Numbered from the stretch's first letter, positions 1-10,249 are shown. The stretch: DNA of 64,000 bases from Paludibacter sp. (GCA_028710895.1 JAQTTH010000014.1:59867-123866), one strand, 5' to 3'. The notes: generated by a model from the sequence alone, not told the origin. Translations and numbers: made by a program.

Positions 1-190
1 GATACACTTTGCGGGGCGGATTGCGGAAGAAATAAGCAAAAAAGAACAATAATAAAGCAGAAATGATTATGTTTATTATCGGCACTATACCCAGAAAATG
101 GGTATAAATGTATAGGTTCAACAACAATAGAATTAATGCCAGAGTCCCCAGAATTAACCTACCTTCTTTATGTATTCTAACGTATCTCAT
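1..190 (-). CDS. psd: Phosphatidylserine decarboxylase, N-terminal part (cut by window edge)
   Basis: Reading leftward from an ATG at 188-190, 63 codons stay open to the window edge. The peptide starts MRYVRIHKEGRLIL, then has two hydrophobic segments (about residues 12-30 and 36-54), and ends with FFRNPPRKVY. The IHKEGR start and FFRNPxR after the membrane segments are typical of the short bacterial phosphatidylserine decarboxylase proenzyme, which makes phosphatidylethanolamine at the inner membrane. The catalytic LGST-type self-cleavage site would lie outside the window and cannot be checked. It is divergent from purB; a TACTTTTG -7 box on its strand lies at 262-269. Confidence 0.8.
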   Translation of the reverse strand, partial: MRYVRIHKEGRLILGTLALILLLLNLYIYTHFLGIVPIINIIISALLLFFFAYFFRNPPRKVY

Positions 191-261
191 AAATTGTTTA
201 ATTTTGCTGTAATCAGGTAAAAACAGTATTACTTTTGTGTTCGTAGTTTTAATTGTGATAA

Positions 262-269
262 CAAAAGTA
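262..269 (-). promoter_or_regulatory. -7 promoter element for psd
   Basis: On the minus strand the sequence reads TACTTTTG, which fits the Bacteroidota -7 consensus TAnnTTTG. It lies about 72 bp upstream of the psd start codon. Confidence 0.5.
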
Positions 270-330
270 TAGAAAAAGAATCAGTGCTGCAAGTGAGCTT
301 AACAAACTTTTCTAATCCGATAGAATTGAT

Positions 331-338
331 TAACTTTG
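331..338 (+). promoter_or_regulatory. -7 promoter element for purB
   Basis: TAACTTTG matches TAnnTTTG. Transcription would begin near 345, so an in-frame ATG at 343 cannot be the purB start; the ATG at 460 fits. Confidence 0.55.
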
Positions 339-459
339 CAGCTTGTTTTTCGCCAAAAATCGAAATGTATTTTGGGGAAGGCAGACATCCCTGTATTTCT
401 TTTTTGATTGTAAATGCAACAATCTTACAAACTGTAAATTAGTAAATTATATACAAATC

Positions 460-1803
460 ATGAACTTATCCCTTCTTACCGCTATTTCCCCTGTTGATGG
501 TCGTTACCGTACAAAAACCGAAGCTTATGCAGCCTATTTTTCAGAATATGCCCTTATCCGTTATCGCGTTTTAGTTGAGGTTGAATATTTTATTGCACTT
601 TGCGAAATTCCATTGAAACAGCTGGAGCAGGTACCTGTTTCGGTTTTTCCAAAACTTCGCTCGCTATACACTGAATTTTCGGAAGCTGATGCACTACGGG
701 TAAAAGAAATTGAAGGGGTAACCAATCACGACGTGAAAGCAATTGAGTATTTTCTGAAAGAAAAATTTGATTTATTGCATCTGCAACCCTTCAAAGAATT
801 TATTCATTTTGGATTGACATCACAAGATATCAATAACACGGCTGTTCCAACTTCTATCAAAGAAGCATTAATCAATGTTTATTATCCTGAGTTAGATGCG
901 TTGGTACAGAATCTGACACACCTTGTTGACGAATGGCGCGATGTGTCTATGTTGGCTAAAACTCACGGACAACCTGCTTCGCCAACCCGTCTTGGTAAAG
1001 AAATAATGGTCTATGTGAACCGTTTGAACCAACAATTGGCAGCACTCAAACAAACTCCAAATTCGGCTAAATTCGGTGGAGCCACAGGAAACTTCAATGC
1101 TCACCAGGTAGCTTACCCACTTATAAACTGGAAAGACTTCGGAAATAAGTTTGTTGCTGAAAAGTTGGGTCTGGAACGCGAACAATGGACCACTCAAATT
1201 TCGAATTACGACAATCTGGCTGCTCAGTTCGACGCGATGAAACGCATAAACACCATCCTGATTGACTTTTGCCGTGATATCTGGACCTATGTTTCAATGG
1301 AATACTTCAAACAGCGCATCAAAGCTGGCGAAGTTGGTTCATCGGCTATGCCACACAAAGTGAATCCGATTGATTTTGAAAATGCCGAAGGAAACCTGGC
1401 CATTGCCAATGCTTCTTTCGAGTTTTTATCGGCAAAACTGCCGGTATCCCGTTTACAACGCGACCTGACAGATAGTACTGTTCTTCGCAATATCGGTGTA
1501 CCATTTGCACATACAATGATTGCAACACAAAGCATTCTGAAGGGATTGGGCAAATTGTTGCTGAACGAAACTGCTATTTACCGTGATTTGGACAATACCT
1601 GGGCAGTAGTTGCTGAGGGCATTCAAACCATTCTTCGTCGCGAAGCATACCCATCGCCTTACGAAGCATTGAAAGCCTTGACCCGTGTAAACGAAGGAAT
1701 TACCGAAAAATCAATTCGCGATTTCATCGAAACACTCGATGTGAGTCAGTCGGTAAAAGAAGAATTGAAACGTATCACTCCACGTAATTATACCGGAGTT
1801 TGA
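460..1803 (+). CDS. purB: Adenylosuccinate lyase
   Basis: A 447-residue protein of the fumarase/aspartase superfamily. It cleaves SAICAR to AICAR and adenylosuccinate to AMP, each releasing fumarate, in cytosolic purine synthesis. Visible motifs are TSQDINNTA (about residue 120), KTHGQPASPT (about residue 167), and the superfamily signature GSSAMPHKVNPIDFENAEGN near residues 293-312. The length matches the usual 445-460 residues. The ATG at 460 is preferred because the -7 box at 331-338 lies upstream of it and the protein then begins MNLSLLTAISPVDGRY, the normal start for the family. The next gene, an ABC exporter, follows after 70 bp. Confidence 0.95.
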   Translation: MNLSLLTAISPVDGRYRTKTEAYAAYFSEYALIRYRVLVEVEYFIALCEIPLKQLEQVPVSVFPKLRSLYTEFSEADALRVKEIEGVTNHDVKAIEYFLKEKFDLLHLQPFKEFIHFGLTSQDINNTAVPTSIKEALINVYYPELDALVQNLTHLVDEWRDVSMLAKTHGQPASPTRLGKEIMVYVNRLNQQLAALKQTPNSAKFGGATGNFNAHQVAYPLINWKDFGNKFVAEKLGLEREQWTTQISNYDNLAAQFDAMKRINTILIDFCRDIWTYVSMEYFKQRIKAGEVGSSAMPHKVNPIDFENAEGNLAIANASFEFLSAKLPVSRLQRDLTDSTVLRNIGVPFAHTMIATQSILKGLGKLLLNETAIYRDLDNTWAVVAEGIQTILRREAYPSPYEALKALTRVNEGITEKSIRDFIETLDVSQSVKEELKRITPRNYTGV

Positions 1804-1873
1804 TGTGATAAGATGTTGATTTGATAATGTGGTGTTGAAATCTTTGCTTTCTTGTAACTTGTAACTAAAAAAC

Positions 1874-3712
1874 ATGTTCAAATTCATTACGCTCCTAAAG
1901 CGATTTATTCCGCCTTACAAAAAGTACGTTGTCCTTTCGATGCTGTTCAATCTGCTTTCGACAGTTTTCAGCTTATTTTCGTTTGCGGCTATCATTCCTG
2001 TCCTTCAATTGCTTTTTGGACTGGAACATTCCGATAAAAAATTTAAAATCTGGACCTGGCACGATAGCATCAGCCATATAGTTGACGGCGTAAAGAACAA
2101 TTTTTTATATTCAGTTGAACACGCCATTCAATCGGTGGGACCAAGCGCAGCATTGCTTTATTTGGGTTTATTTCTGGTTGTGATGACGGCATTTAAAGTG
2201 GGGACAGCCTATCTGGGTTCATTTTACATGATTCCTATTCGTACGGGTGTTTTGCGGGATTTACGCAATCAGTTGTACGCGAAAATCATTAGTCTACCGA
2301 TTGGATTTTTCACCGACGAGCGAAAGGGTGATATTATGTCGCGTATGACCGGTGATGTGAACGAAGTGGAAGTGTCCATTATGAGTTCGCTGGATATGGT
2401 ATTCAAAAATCCGGTAATGATTTTGATTTACCTCGGTGTAATGTTTGCTATGAGTTGGGAACTTACCATTTTTGTATTAGTACTGCTACCGTTCAGCGGT
2501 TGGTTGATAGGCAAAATCGGTAAATCGCTTAGAAAACGCTCCACACTGGGACAAGAACAAACCGGCGAACTGCTCTCACAAATTGAAGAAACCCTTGGCG
2601 GACTTCGGGTTGTTAAGGCATTTAACGCCGAACACAAACTGGAAGCCCGGTTTAGCATTTTGAATGAAAAACTGCGTAAAACATTTAACCGCTTAAACCG
2701 CCGCTACAACCTGGCACATCCTGTAAGTGAATTGCTTGGCACAATGGTTATCGCGATTCTACTTTGGTTTGGAGGCGTACTTATTATCGGACACCGAAGC
2801 CAGATTGACGCAGCTCAGTTTATTTATTATATCGTCATTTTTTATAGCATCATTGCTCCTTCGAAAGATTTGTCGAAAGCATCTTATAGCATTCAGAAAG
2901 GGCTTGCATCGCTCGACCGCGTGGATATGATACTCCAAAGCGAAAACACGATAAAAAATCCAAAGAACCCGGAAACACTTCATCCTTTTTCGGATAAAAT
3001 AGAATTCCGAAATCTGAGTTTTAAATATGAATCGGAGTGGGTGTTACGCGATATAAACCTGATTGTACCGAAAGGGAAAACGATAGCGTTGGTTGGCCAA
3101 TCGGGCTCCGGTAAATCAACGTTGGTTGACTTATTGCCCCGTTATTACGACCCGGTAAAGGGTGAGATTTTGCTCGACGGAATAAACATTAAAAAATACA
3201 ACACCCACGATTTACGCTCTCTGATGGGCAATGTGAATCAGGAAGCTATTTTGTTTAACGACACATTTTACAACAACATTGCCTTTGGCGTTGAAAATAC
3301 CACCATGGAGCAAGTGATAGAAGCAGCCAAAATTGCGAATGCACACGACTTCATTTCGGCGACAGAAAATGGTTATGAAACCAGCATTGGCGACCGGGGA
3401 GGCAAACTCTCAGGCGGACAGCGCCAACGGGTAAGTATTGCACGGGCCATACTTAAAAATCCACCCATTTTAATATTGGACGAAGCCACATCGGCGCTTG
3501 ATACCGAATCGGAAAAAATGGTTCAGGAGGCACTCGAAAACCTAATGCTCAACCGAACCACACTTGTTGTAGCCCATCGTTTGTCGACAATCAAACGTGC
3601 CGATGAAATTTGTGTGCTGCACGAAGGAAAAATTGTTGAACGTGGTAAACACGACGATTTAATAACCCTCGATGGGTATTATAAACGATTATGCGATATG
3701 CAATCGTTTTAG
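1874..3712 (+). CDS. ABC exporter, fused membrane and ATPase domains (MsbA-like)
   Basis: A 612-residue half-transporter. The first ~340 residues hold about six membrane segments of the type I exporter domain. The C-terminal ATPase has Walker A GQSGSGKST (residues 408-416), signature LSGGQ (512-516), Walker B ILILDEA and the H-loop VVAHRLST. Homodimers of this type move lipids or other amphipathic molecules, and MsbA flips lipid A core across the inner membrane. The substrate cannot be read from sequence, so MsbA-like is a family assignment. A strong stem-loop follows the stop codon. Confidence 0.9.
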   Translation: MFKFITLLKRFIPPYKKYVVLSMLFNLLSTVFSLFSFAAIIPVLQLLFGLEHSDKKFKIWTWHDSISHIVDGVKNNFLYSVEHAIQSVGPSAALLYLGLFLVVMTAFKVGTAYLGSFYMIPIRTGVLRDLRNQLYAKIISLPIGFFTDERKGDIMSRMTGDVNEVEVSIMSSLDMVFKNPVMILIYLGVMFAMSWELTIFVLVLLPFSGWLIGKIGKSLRKRSTLGQEQTGELLSQIEETLGGLRVVKAFNAEHKLEARFSILNEKLRKTFNRLNRRYNLAHPVSELLGTMVIAILLWFGGVLIIGHRSQIDAAQFIYYIVIFYSIIAPSKDLSKASYSIQKGLASLDRVDMILQSENTIKNPKNPETLHPFSDKIEFRNLSFKYESEWVLRDINLIVPKGKTIALVGQSGSGKSTLVDLLPRYYDPVKGEILLDGINIKKYNTHDLRSLMGNVNQEAILFNDTFYNNIAFGVENTTMEQVIEAAKIANAHDFISATENGYETSIGDRGGKLSGGQRQRVSIARAILKNPPILILDEATSALDTESEKMVQEALENLMLNRTTLVVAHRLSTIKRADEICVLHEGKIVERGKHDDLITLDGYYKRLCDMQSF

Positions 3713-3741
3713 AATTAGGAGTCGAGATTTTGAGAAAACAT

Positions 3742-3775
3742 GAAAAAGCCAGTTCAACATTGAACTGGCTTTTTC
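3742..3775 (+). terminator. Intrinsic terminator after the ABC exporter
   Basis: A perfect 15-bp stem (3742-3756 with 3761-3775) and a 4-nt loop, with an A-run on the 5' side and a T-run on the 3' side, so it could work in both directions. Confidence 0.85.
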
Positions 3776-3861
3776 ACATCCAGAATAGCAACCTTTAGAG
3801 AATCTGAGAATAAATGAAGTAAATAATTGAACAAAAAGAATTAAGATTTAAACTTATTTTA

Positions 3862-3869
3862 TATATTTG
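3862..3869 (+). promoter_or_regulatory. -7 promoter element for the outer-membrane barrel gene
   Basis: TATATTTG, a full match to TAnnTTTG, 72 bp before the ATG at 3942. Confidence 0.55.
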
Positions 3870-3941
3870 TAGCGAAAATTGTGATAATATGATCTGAATA
3901 CTAAAATTAAACCAGAATAATATTTAAAAAACTGAACAACG

Positions 3942-4547
3942 ATGAAAACAAAATTCTTCCTGCTTTGCCTGTTTCTTGTATCATTTTCGGTAATTGGATA
4001 TGCACAAGATGAAACAACGACTACGACAACCACAGAAACAACTCCGGCACAAAAGCCAAAGCCAAAAATTTGGTTTGGTCCCCGCTTCGGTCTTGATTTA
4101 TCACATTTCACCTACGATGTAAATAATATAAAAAATCAGTTGGGGAATAACTATCAGGCTGGTATTATGCTACAGTTTGGTGAGAAGTTATATCTGCAAC
4201 CTGAAGCATATTATGCTAGCTACAAGAGTGCAACCGGTGCTGCAGACAGTACAAAAAACTTTGTAAAAGTACCTGTATTGGTAGGACTGCGGTTTCTGAA
4301 TCTTGGTCTGTTTAGCCTACACTTAATGGGTGGACCTCAGTTCAGCTTTCAACTTGACAAGAAAGATAATTTCACAGGTATACAAACTCTGTCGTGGCAG
4401 GTAGGTGCTGGAGCCGACATTCTGGGCTTTATTACTGCCGACCTTCGTTACACGGTACAGCCGGGGCAAACAATATCTACTCAGGTTCAAAACTTCAGTT
4501 TGAATTCAACAGGATTAAATCTGACAGTGGGGTTAAAGCTCCGATAA
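3942..4547 (+). CDS. Secreted outer-membrane beta-barrel protein, PorT-like
   Basis: A 201-residue protein with a signal peptide (about residues 1-21, ending GYAQ). A Thr-rich, low-complexity linker follows (residues 23-34, mostly T with a few E). The rest is made of alternating short strands with glycine/aromatic turns (WFGPRFGLDLSHF, NYQAGIMLQFG, LYLQPEAYYAS), as in the small eight-stranded barrels (outer-membrane beta-barrel/PorT family) common in Bacteroidota. It ends in LNLTVGLKLR; a C-terminal strand is usual for barrel proteins. It is monocistronic between two terminators. The role is unknown; such proteins serve as structural or assembly factors in the outer membrane. Confidence 0.7.
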   Translation: MKTKFFLLCLFLVSFSVIGYAQDETTTTTTTETTPAQKPKPKIWFGPRFGLDLSHFTYDVNNIKNQLGNNYQAGIMLQFGEKLYLQPEAYYASYKSATGAADSTKNFVKVPVLVGLRFLNLGLFSLHLMGGPQFSFQLDKKDNFTGIQTLSWQVGAGADILGFITADLRYTVQPGQTISTQVQNFSLNSTGLNLTVGLKLR

Positions 4548-4638
4548 AAAGAACCCTGCATTAGCAAAATTAGCCGCACTATGTTTGGTTCCGCCGGACA
4601 CAAACAACAAAAATTAGATATTCAATTTTAATCCTATA

Positions 4639-4679
4639 AATGAGAGGCCGATATGAGAAATCATATTGGCCTCTCATTA
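4639..4679 (+). terminator. Stem-loop terminator after the barrel gene
   Basis: An 18-bp stem (4639-4656 with 4661-4678, one G-T pair) closed by a GAAA tetraloop. The T-run is weak. The rest of the 437-bp gap (4548-4984) holds only the promoter at 4831. Confidence 0.7.
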
Positions 4680-4830
4680 TTTCATCAAGTCAAATAGACT
4701 CGGGAAAATTCAGCTGATAAGCACTTCTTTCTTTCCTTCTGAAAATCATAAACTTAACAGCAATTTGTAACAAAACCAAATTTTCCACTATTTCCGTCTA
4801 ATAATACACATCCTAAACCTTTCGAACAGA

Positions 4831-4838
4831 TATATTTG
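4831..4838 (+). promoter_or_regulatory. -7 promoter element for the giant repeat protein
   Basis: TATATTTG fits TAnnTTTG and implies a leader of about 140 nt before the ATG at 4985. Confidence 0.5.
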
Positions 4839-4984
4839 TGGCGTAAAGTTTTTACCTGTAGAAATTAATGCTACATCGACTCCAGACCCAACACTGGCCA
4901 ACAAGTATTTAGCTTAAATAATGCTGCTACAAAACCTTACTAAAAGTCACAACCTTATTTTTACTTACTTTAAATTTAATTTTT

Positions 4985-7900
4985 ATGAGAAAACAATTTA
5001 CAAGATTACTGGGAGTAACATTATTGTTATTGCTTGGTGTGTTACAGCTTAATTCACAAACAACGACTGTTACTTGGTCATTAGTATCTGCAAATACACC
5101 AAGTCCGTCATCTGGAACTGGTTATACTGCTACTGCTCAAAATAACACTTTGACAGCGCCACAAACAACTGACTATACTGCGAAGAAATTAGATGGAACA
5201 GTCGGTGCACAAAGAGCCAGAGGAACATATACTAGTTCATCTTTACCAATAGTGTATGATGCTAATTCTTATCTTGAATATGTTTTGACAGCAGCATCCG
5301 GATATAACTTAACAGTTAGTAGTGTTTCAATGGATGTTGGACAAAGTGGTACCACTAGTGTTAGGGCTGCTTTTGCCTATTCAACAAATAATTTCACCAA
5401 TAGTTATTGGTTGGGTGGTTATACAAGTTCTGCTCCAATTGTTAGCCCTGCCTTAATAAGATACGATAATGCAGCATCTGCTCCCTATTTAAAAGCGTTA
5501 AGTTTTACATCATTCAATGGTTCCTCAACTGTCACTATACCTGAAGGCTCATCACTGAAAGTAAGAGTATACCCTTGGCTATCTGCTGCTGCAACAGGTA
5601 AGTACATTGCTTCAAGCAATGTTGTATTCACTTTTACAGTTGCATCCTCAGGTGCTACTTCTCCTACACTTACAGCAGCCACAGCACCTACAACAGATGC
5701 TCCTTTTGATATTACATTTACCGATGATGCTACCTGGCGCAGTGCCATTACGGGTGTAACAGTTGGAGGTACAGCCTTAACAGCAGGTTATACTATAGAT
5801 GCAGGAAAAATAACATTTACTCCTTCAGCGTCAATACCTGCAGGTTTATTACAAACAGCAGGGACAAAAACAATTGCAATTCAAGCAGCAACATACGCTA
5901 ATGCTTCAGTAACACAAACAATTGGTGCTGGAACAGCGACCAAATTGGTAATGAAAACCCAACCAACTGCACCTGCTACAAATGGTGCTGTGCTTGCTGC
6001 ACAACCTGCAGTATATATTCAGGATCAGTACGGTAATACGACAACAAATACAGATAATGTTACTGCCACCGCAGTAACTTCAGCCGGTTCATGGACACTG
6101 GGCGGAACAAACCCTGTGACTGCAACAGCAGGTACTGCCACTTTTAGTGGATTAACTGCAGCAAGCTATGGAGCTATAACAGGTGTTAGTATCGATTTCA
6201 CATCCGGTAGTTTAACGCATGTAACTTCCAATACATTCAATTTGCCTGTTCCGGCTCCACCAACTATTACTGCAGCACCTTCTGCAACTGTTGATGCCCC
6301 ATTCGCAGTTACATTTACTGACAATCCAACCTGGAGGGCAGCAATATCAGGTATTACAGTTGGAGGAACAACTTTAGCCTCGGGAGCATATGATATTACA
6401 ACAGCTGGACAAATTACGTTTACTCCTTCTGTTTCGACATTATTACAGACCCCCGGATCAAAAACGATTGCAATTACTTCAACCGGCTATGCAACTGACA
6501 ATTTTACTCAATCTGTAGGTGTGGGTGCTGCAGCTAAACTAGTTGTAACAACCCAACCAACTTCACCTGCAAGTAATGGTGCAGTATTAGCGACACAACC
6601 AGTAGTTGCTATTCAGGATCAATATGGTAATGCAACCACAAGTACTGCAACTATCATTGCGTCTGTTGGAAGTGGATCCTGGACTATTGGTGGAACAACA
6701 TCTGTTGCTGCTACATCAGGTTCAACAACGTTTACCGACCTAACAGCTACTAGTGTTGCCGCTGTATTAAGTGGAACAATCTCATTTTCCTCCACTGGAC
6801 TAACGGGTACAAGCTCAAATACATTCAGCATTCCGGCACCTCCGGGACTACCAACTCCAGCATTAAGCGCTGCTGGTGGAGCAACTGTAGATGCATCATT
6901 TGAAGTAACATTTACCGATGATGCTTCCTGGCGTGCAGCAATCACCGGAATCACAGTAGGTGGGGTTGCATTAAGTAATAGTGCATATAATACAACTACT
7001 TCTGGCAAAATAACATTCATACCTTCAGCAGATGTATTGTTGCAATCTTCAGGTACAAAGTCCATTGTAATTTCTGCACTTGGCTATGATGATGCTCCGG
7101 TATCGCAGGCTATTGGGGCAGGTACTGCTACTAAACTGGTAATGAAAACACAACCAACAGCGCCAGCAACAAATGGGGCTGCACTAGATCAGCAACCAGC
7201 GATATATGTGCAAGATCAATACTCAAATGTCACTTCAGGAACAGGATCTATGACAGTATCGGTTACTGACCCACAAGGGTGGTTGTTAGGTGGCACATTA
7301 TCACTAGATGCATCATCAGGCACTGTCACATATTCTGACATTACAGCAGGAACTACCGGTAAAATTGCATTTAATGGAGCGACACTCACATTCACTTTGA
7401 ATAGCTTAACGGTGGTATCAAGCTCTCTTAATATCCCTGCATATATAAACCTTGCAGGAGATCATTGGAAATCAAAAGCTTCAGCATCATGGAACTCGGC
7501 TTCTACATGGCAAAGTAGTCCTGATGGAACAACCTGGTACGACAATTCAACAGCTTTAGTTCCGGGGATTTCTGCCGCAGATGTAACTATTATCAGCCCT
7601 GATGCTGTTACAATAACATCAGCCACAACTACTAATGATATTAATGTAAATACAGGCGCAAAGCTTTCTGTGAATTCAGGAGGAACATTGACAATTAATA
7701 GTGCTAAAACATTAACTGTAAACGGAACACTCGAAAATGGAGTAAAGAGTGCATCTAATCCTTTCAGTGGTACTATTCTTGTGAATGGAACTTTTGACCT
7801 CACAGCAGCACCAACTGCATCAACTGCATCTGATGCTACATTTATCCCAACTGCAACATGGAATACTGGTTCAACTTGTAGAATCTCTGGTATTGTAGGA

Positions 7901-10153
7901 ACTCTTGAAACTGATTATACAGTGCTCAACGGTGTAAATCAAGCATTTTACAATTTTGAGGTAAATACGCCAAATTTAATTGGAAAACTAGGATTACAAA
8001 ACGTTGCTGTTTTTGGTTCTGCAAATACATTCACTGTTAATAGCACAGGTCCAGGAACAGGAGCAGCAATAAAGACCGGGCTGCAAACATCTAACTCTAC
8101 AACTGGTAGGACAGGAACAAGTGTTACAAATTATGTTCAAAATGCAGGTACAGTACATATTGTGAGTAATTCATCAAGCACAGTGGGAAGAAGTTTTACT
8201 GCTACTGGCAATTTTACCTTAAATGGTGGCACATTCAATATTGCTGAATATACTGGATCAAGTGCCGTTTCAACTTCACTAACAATTGGAGGTAATCTGA
8301 CTGTGGGAAGTGGAGCTATTCTTCAAAAAGATCTAACATCAGCACTATCTGCAGATCAAGGTACTGTAAGTTTAATATTCGATGGAAATACTGTATTATC
8401 TAATGCAGGAACTATCAGAGATATGGATGTCATAGTTGTTAATGGGGCAAAGACACTTGATTTTGGTACTAATATTATTGGATCTATTGCGAGTTCACAT
8501 AACTCAAATACTGTATTTTCAACCAATTCAGGATCAATCATCAAAACGGCTGCCGCTGGAGGTATCAATTCAAATATTACAACTGGTGGTATTCCAACAT
8601 TGAATAGCGCTACAAATTATTTGTTCAACGCACCTGATGCTCAAGTTTCTGGCTCACTACTTACTTCTGCGGGCACAATTACTGTAAGCAATTCCTCCGG
8701 ACTTACTTTATCAGCTAATACTGCTGCTGCCACACTGTTAAATAATTCGGGATCTGTATTAAATGTTCCTGTTGGCAAACAATTGACTGTAAACACAACG
8801 CTAACAAATGACGGGACAATTAATCTGTTGTCGGATGCTACAGGTACAGCAACTATTCTTACACCTGCAACAATTAGTGGAACCGGAACAACTAATGTTC
8901 AGCAATACTTAGCTTCCGGTCGTAACTGGTATATTTCAAGTCCGGTAACAGGAGCAACAAGTTCTGCAATAACCGGAACAACAGGTAATAGCCTTGTAAG
9001 TTACAATGAAGTGGACGGAACATGGCCTTCGGCTGGTTCAACACTCAATGCCGGACAAGGATATATTGCTGTTTCGCCTACAAGTTCGGCTGCTGTTACA
9101 TTTACAGGAGCATTGAATACCGGCGCTCAATCTTACACGCTTTATCGCACGGATAGTGCTGTGGTAAAAAGAGGATTTAATTTGGTTGGGAATCCATATC
9201 CATCATACCTGAACTGGGAATCTGCAACAAGAACCAATGTTGGTCCAACTATGTGGTATCGTTCAAAAGATGCAGGAGTATATGTTTTTGCAACTTACGG
9301 AGCCGTTAGTCAGTTGGGTACAAGTCTCGGCGGAACACCTGTCACTAAGTACATTCCACCAATGCAGGCATTCTGGGTACGCGTATCAGGTGCTGGTTCG
9401 GGAACACTTGCGTTCGACAATAGCATGCGTTCGCACAGTGCTACAACCAATCTATTGAAAGCTCCTGCTGCAACGGCAGCAACTCAACAGGTTTTACGCT
9501 TATTAGTTTCGAATGGAACAAACAGTGACGAAGCGATTGTATTCTTCAACGAAAATGCTAAAAATGACTTTGATGAATATGACTCACCCAAAATGACGAA
9601 TGCCAATGTAGCTATTCCGGAAATATACACAATAGCAGGTGGCGAAAAACTCGTTATCAATGGTTTGACTAGTGTTAGCCCTAACGAGGAACTTACACTT
9701 GGATTCACTACCGGACAGTCGAATACATTCTCTATCAAAGCTACTGAGTTTAGTAACTTTAGTGCTGATACAAAAGTGTATCTGAGAGACAACCTGTTGA
9801 ATACAGAGCAAGAACTTACCACGGGCGCTGAGTATAGTTTTAGTTCGGATATTGCTTCTACAAGCACCCGATTCAGTGTTATATTCAAGTCAGCGGGTGT
9901 AACCACAGGTATCAATAATGCAGATATACGTAACGGTATTTATAAAAATGCTAACAATCAGATTGTTATAAACTGCAATACAATTAGTGCGGATGCTTCG
10001 GTTTCGGTTTATAATGCTATTGGTCAAAAAGTACAAACCAGACGATTGACAAGCACAAACACACAAATTGGAACAGGGCTTCCATCAGGAGTTTATATGG
10101 TAACTGTAAATAATGCAGGTAAAAGTGTAACTGCTAAAGTAATACTTAATTGA
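4985..10153 (+). CDS. Giant secreted repeat protein with T9SS sorting tail
   Basis: 1722 residues. After a signal peptide (1-24, ending LNSQ) comes a beta-sandwich module (about 25-217) ending in a RVYPW...KYIASSNVV signature that recurs in two pectin-locus enzymes. Residues about 224-790 hold three copies of a 198-199-residue unit. Each unit is a module like the DUF1533/Shr-type domain (TFTDxxxWRxAIxGxTVGG) followed by an Ig-like module (KLVxxTQPTxPAxNGA...IQDQYxN). Residues about 850-1450 are Thr/Ser/Asn-rich beta-repeat sequence (TLTINSAKTLTVNGTL). A LVGNPYPSYLNWES block precedes the end. The last ~80 residues (SVYNAIGQKV...GLPSGVYMVTV) form a T9SS sorting domain. No catalytic domain is recognised. 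It is probably a cell-surface binding or adhesion protein. Confidence 0.8.
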   Translation: MRKQFTRLLGVTLLLLLGVLQLNSQTTTVTWSLVSANTPSPSSGTGYTATAQNNTLTAPQTTDYTAKKLDGTVGAQRARGTYTSSSLPIVYDANSYLEYVLTAASGYNLTVSSVSMDVGQSGTTSVRAAFAYSTNNFTNSYWLGGYTSSAPIVSPALIRYDNAASAPYLKALSFTSFNGSSTVTIPEGSSLKVRVYPWLSAAATGKYIASSNVVFTFTVASSGATSPTLTAATAPTTDAPFDITFTDDATWRSAITGVTVGGTALTAGYTIDAGKITFTPSASIPAGLLQTAGTKTIAIQAATYANASVTQTIGAGTATKLVMKTQPTAPATNGAVLAAQPAVYIQDQYGNTTTNTDNVTATAVTSAGSWTLGGTNPVTATAGTATFSGLTAASYGAITGVSIDFTSGSLTHVTSNTFNLPVPAPPTITAAPSATVDAPFAVTFTDNPTWRAAISGITVGGTTLASGAYDITTAGQITFTPSVSTLLQTPGSKTIAITSTGYATDNFTQSVGVGAAAKLVVTTQPTSPASNGAVLATQPVVAIQDQYGNATTSTATIIASVGSGSWTIGGTTSVAATSGSTTFTDLTATSVAAVLSGTISFSSTGLTGTSSNTFSIPAPPGLPTPALSAAGGATVDASFEVTFTDDASWRAAITGITVGGVALSNSAYNTTTSGKITFIPSADVLLQSSGTKSIVISALGYDDAPVSQAIGAGTATKLVMKTQPTAPATNGAALDQQPAIYVQDQYSNVTSGTGSMTVSVTDPQGWLLGGTLSLDASSGTVTYSDITAGTTGKIAFNGATLTFTLNSLTVVSSSLNIPAYINLAGDHWKSKASASWNSASTWQSSPDGTTWYDNSTALVPGISAADVTIISPDAVTITSATTTNDINVNTGAKLSVNSGGTLTINSAKTLTVNGTLENGVKSASNPFSGTILVNGTFDLTAAPTASTASDATFIPTATWNTGSTCRISGIVGTLETDYTVLNGVNQAFYNFEVNTPNLIGKLGLQNVAVFGSANTFTVNSTGPGTGAAIKTGLQTSNSTTGRTGTSVTNYVQNAGTVHIVSNSSSTVGRSFTATGNFTLNGGTFNIAEYTGSSAVSTSLTIGGNLTVGSGAILQKDLTSALSADQGTVSLIFDGNTVLSNAGTIRDMDVIVVNGAKTLDFGTNIIGSIASSHNSNTVFSTNSGSIIKTAAAGGINSNITTGGIPTLNSATNYLFNAPDAQVSGSLLTSAGTITVSNSSGLTLSANTAAATLLNNSGSVLNVPVGKQLTVNTTLTNDGTINLLSDATGTATILTPATISGTGTTNVQQYLASGRNWYISSPVTGATSSAITGTTGNSLVSYNEVDGTWPSAGSTLNAGQGYIAVSPTSSAAVTFTGALNTGAQSYTLYRTDSAVVKRGFNLVGNPYPSYLNWESATRTNVGPTMWYRSKDAGVYVFATYGAVSQLGTSLGGTPVTKYIPPMQAFWVRVSGAGSGTLAFDNSMRSHSATTNLLKAPAATAATQQVLRLLVSNGTNSDEAIVFFNENAKNDFDEYDSPKMTNANVAIPEIYTIAGGEKLVINGLTSVSPNEELTLGFTTGQSNTFSIKATEFSNFSADTKVYLRDNLLNTEQELTTGAEYSFSSDIASTSTRFSVIFKSAGVTTGINNADIRNGIYKNANNQIVINCNTISADASVSVYNAIGQKVQTRRLTSTNTQIGTGLPSGVYMVTVNNAGKSVTAKVILN
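5942..7730 (+). repeat. Three coding repeats of about 595 bp
   Basis: Equivalent points fall at 5942, 6536 and 7133, giving periods of 594 and 597 bp. Each repeat starts with a conserved block encoding KLVMKTQPTAPATNGA or a close variant. The third copy diverges at its end. Conservation at DNA level suggests fairly recent duplication or recombination inside the gene. Confidence 0.7.
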
Positions 10154-10160
10154 TTTATCT

Positions 10161-10199
10161 ATTTCTCCAACCTTCAATTGAGATGAGGGTTGGAGAAAT
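10161..10199 (+). terminator. Stem-loop between the giant gene and its small companion
   Basis: Arms 10161-10172 and 10188-10199 pair perfectly over 12 bp. There is no T-run after it, so it may reduce rather than stop transcription into the next gene. Confidence 0.5.
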
Positions 10200-10249
10200 G
10201 TAGAAACATTTTAATAGGTTCTATCGTAAAACACAAAGAAAATAATCTT

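Noticed and set aside
343..459. Longer N-terminus for PurB from an ATG at 343
   Set aside because: The added 39 residues are unlike any adenylosuccinate lyase, and the -7 box at 331-338 puts the transcript start at or after this ATG.
4548..4638. Small gene between the barrel gene and its terminator
   Set aside because: No frame of useful length with a start codon was found.
5942..7730. Mobile or phage tail-fibre repeat
   Set aside because: The repeats are in frame within one secreted protein with a sorting tail; no phage or transposase gene is near.
9484..9915. 143-codon open frame on the - strand
   Set aside because: Antisense to the end of the giant repeat protein, without signal, motif or ribosome site.
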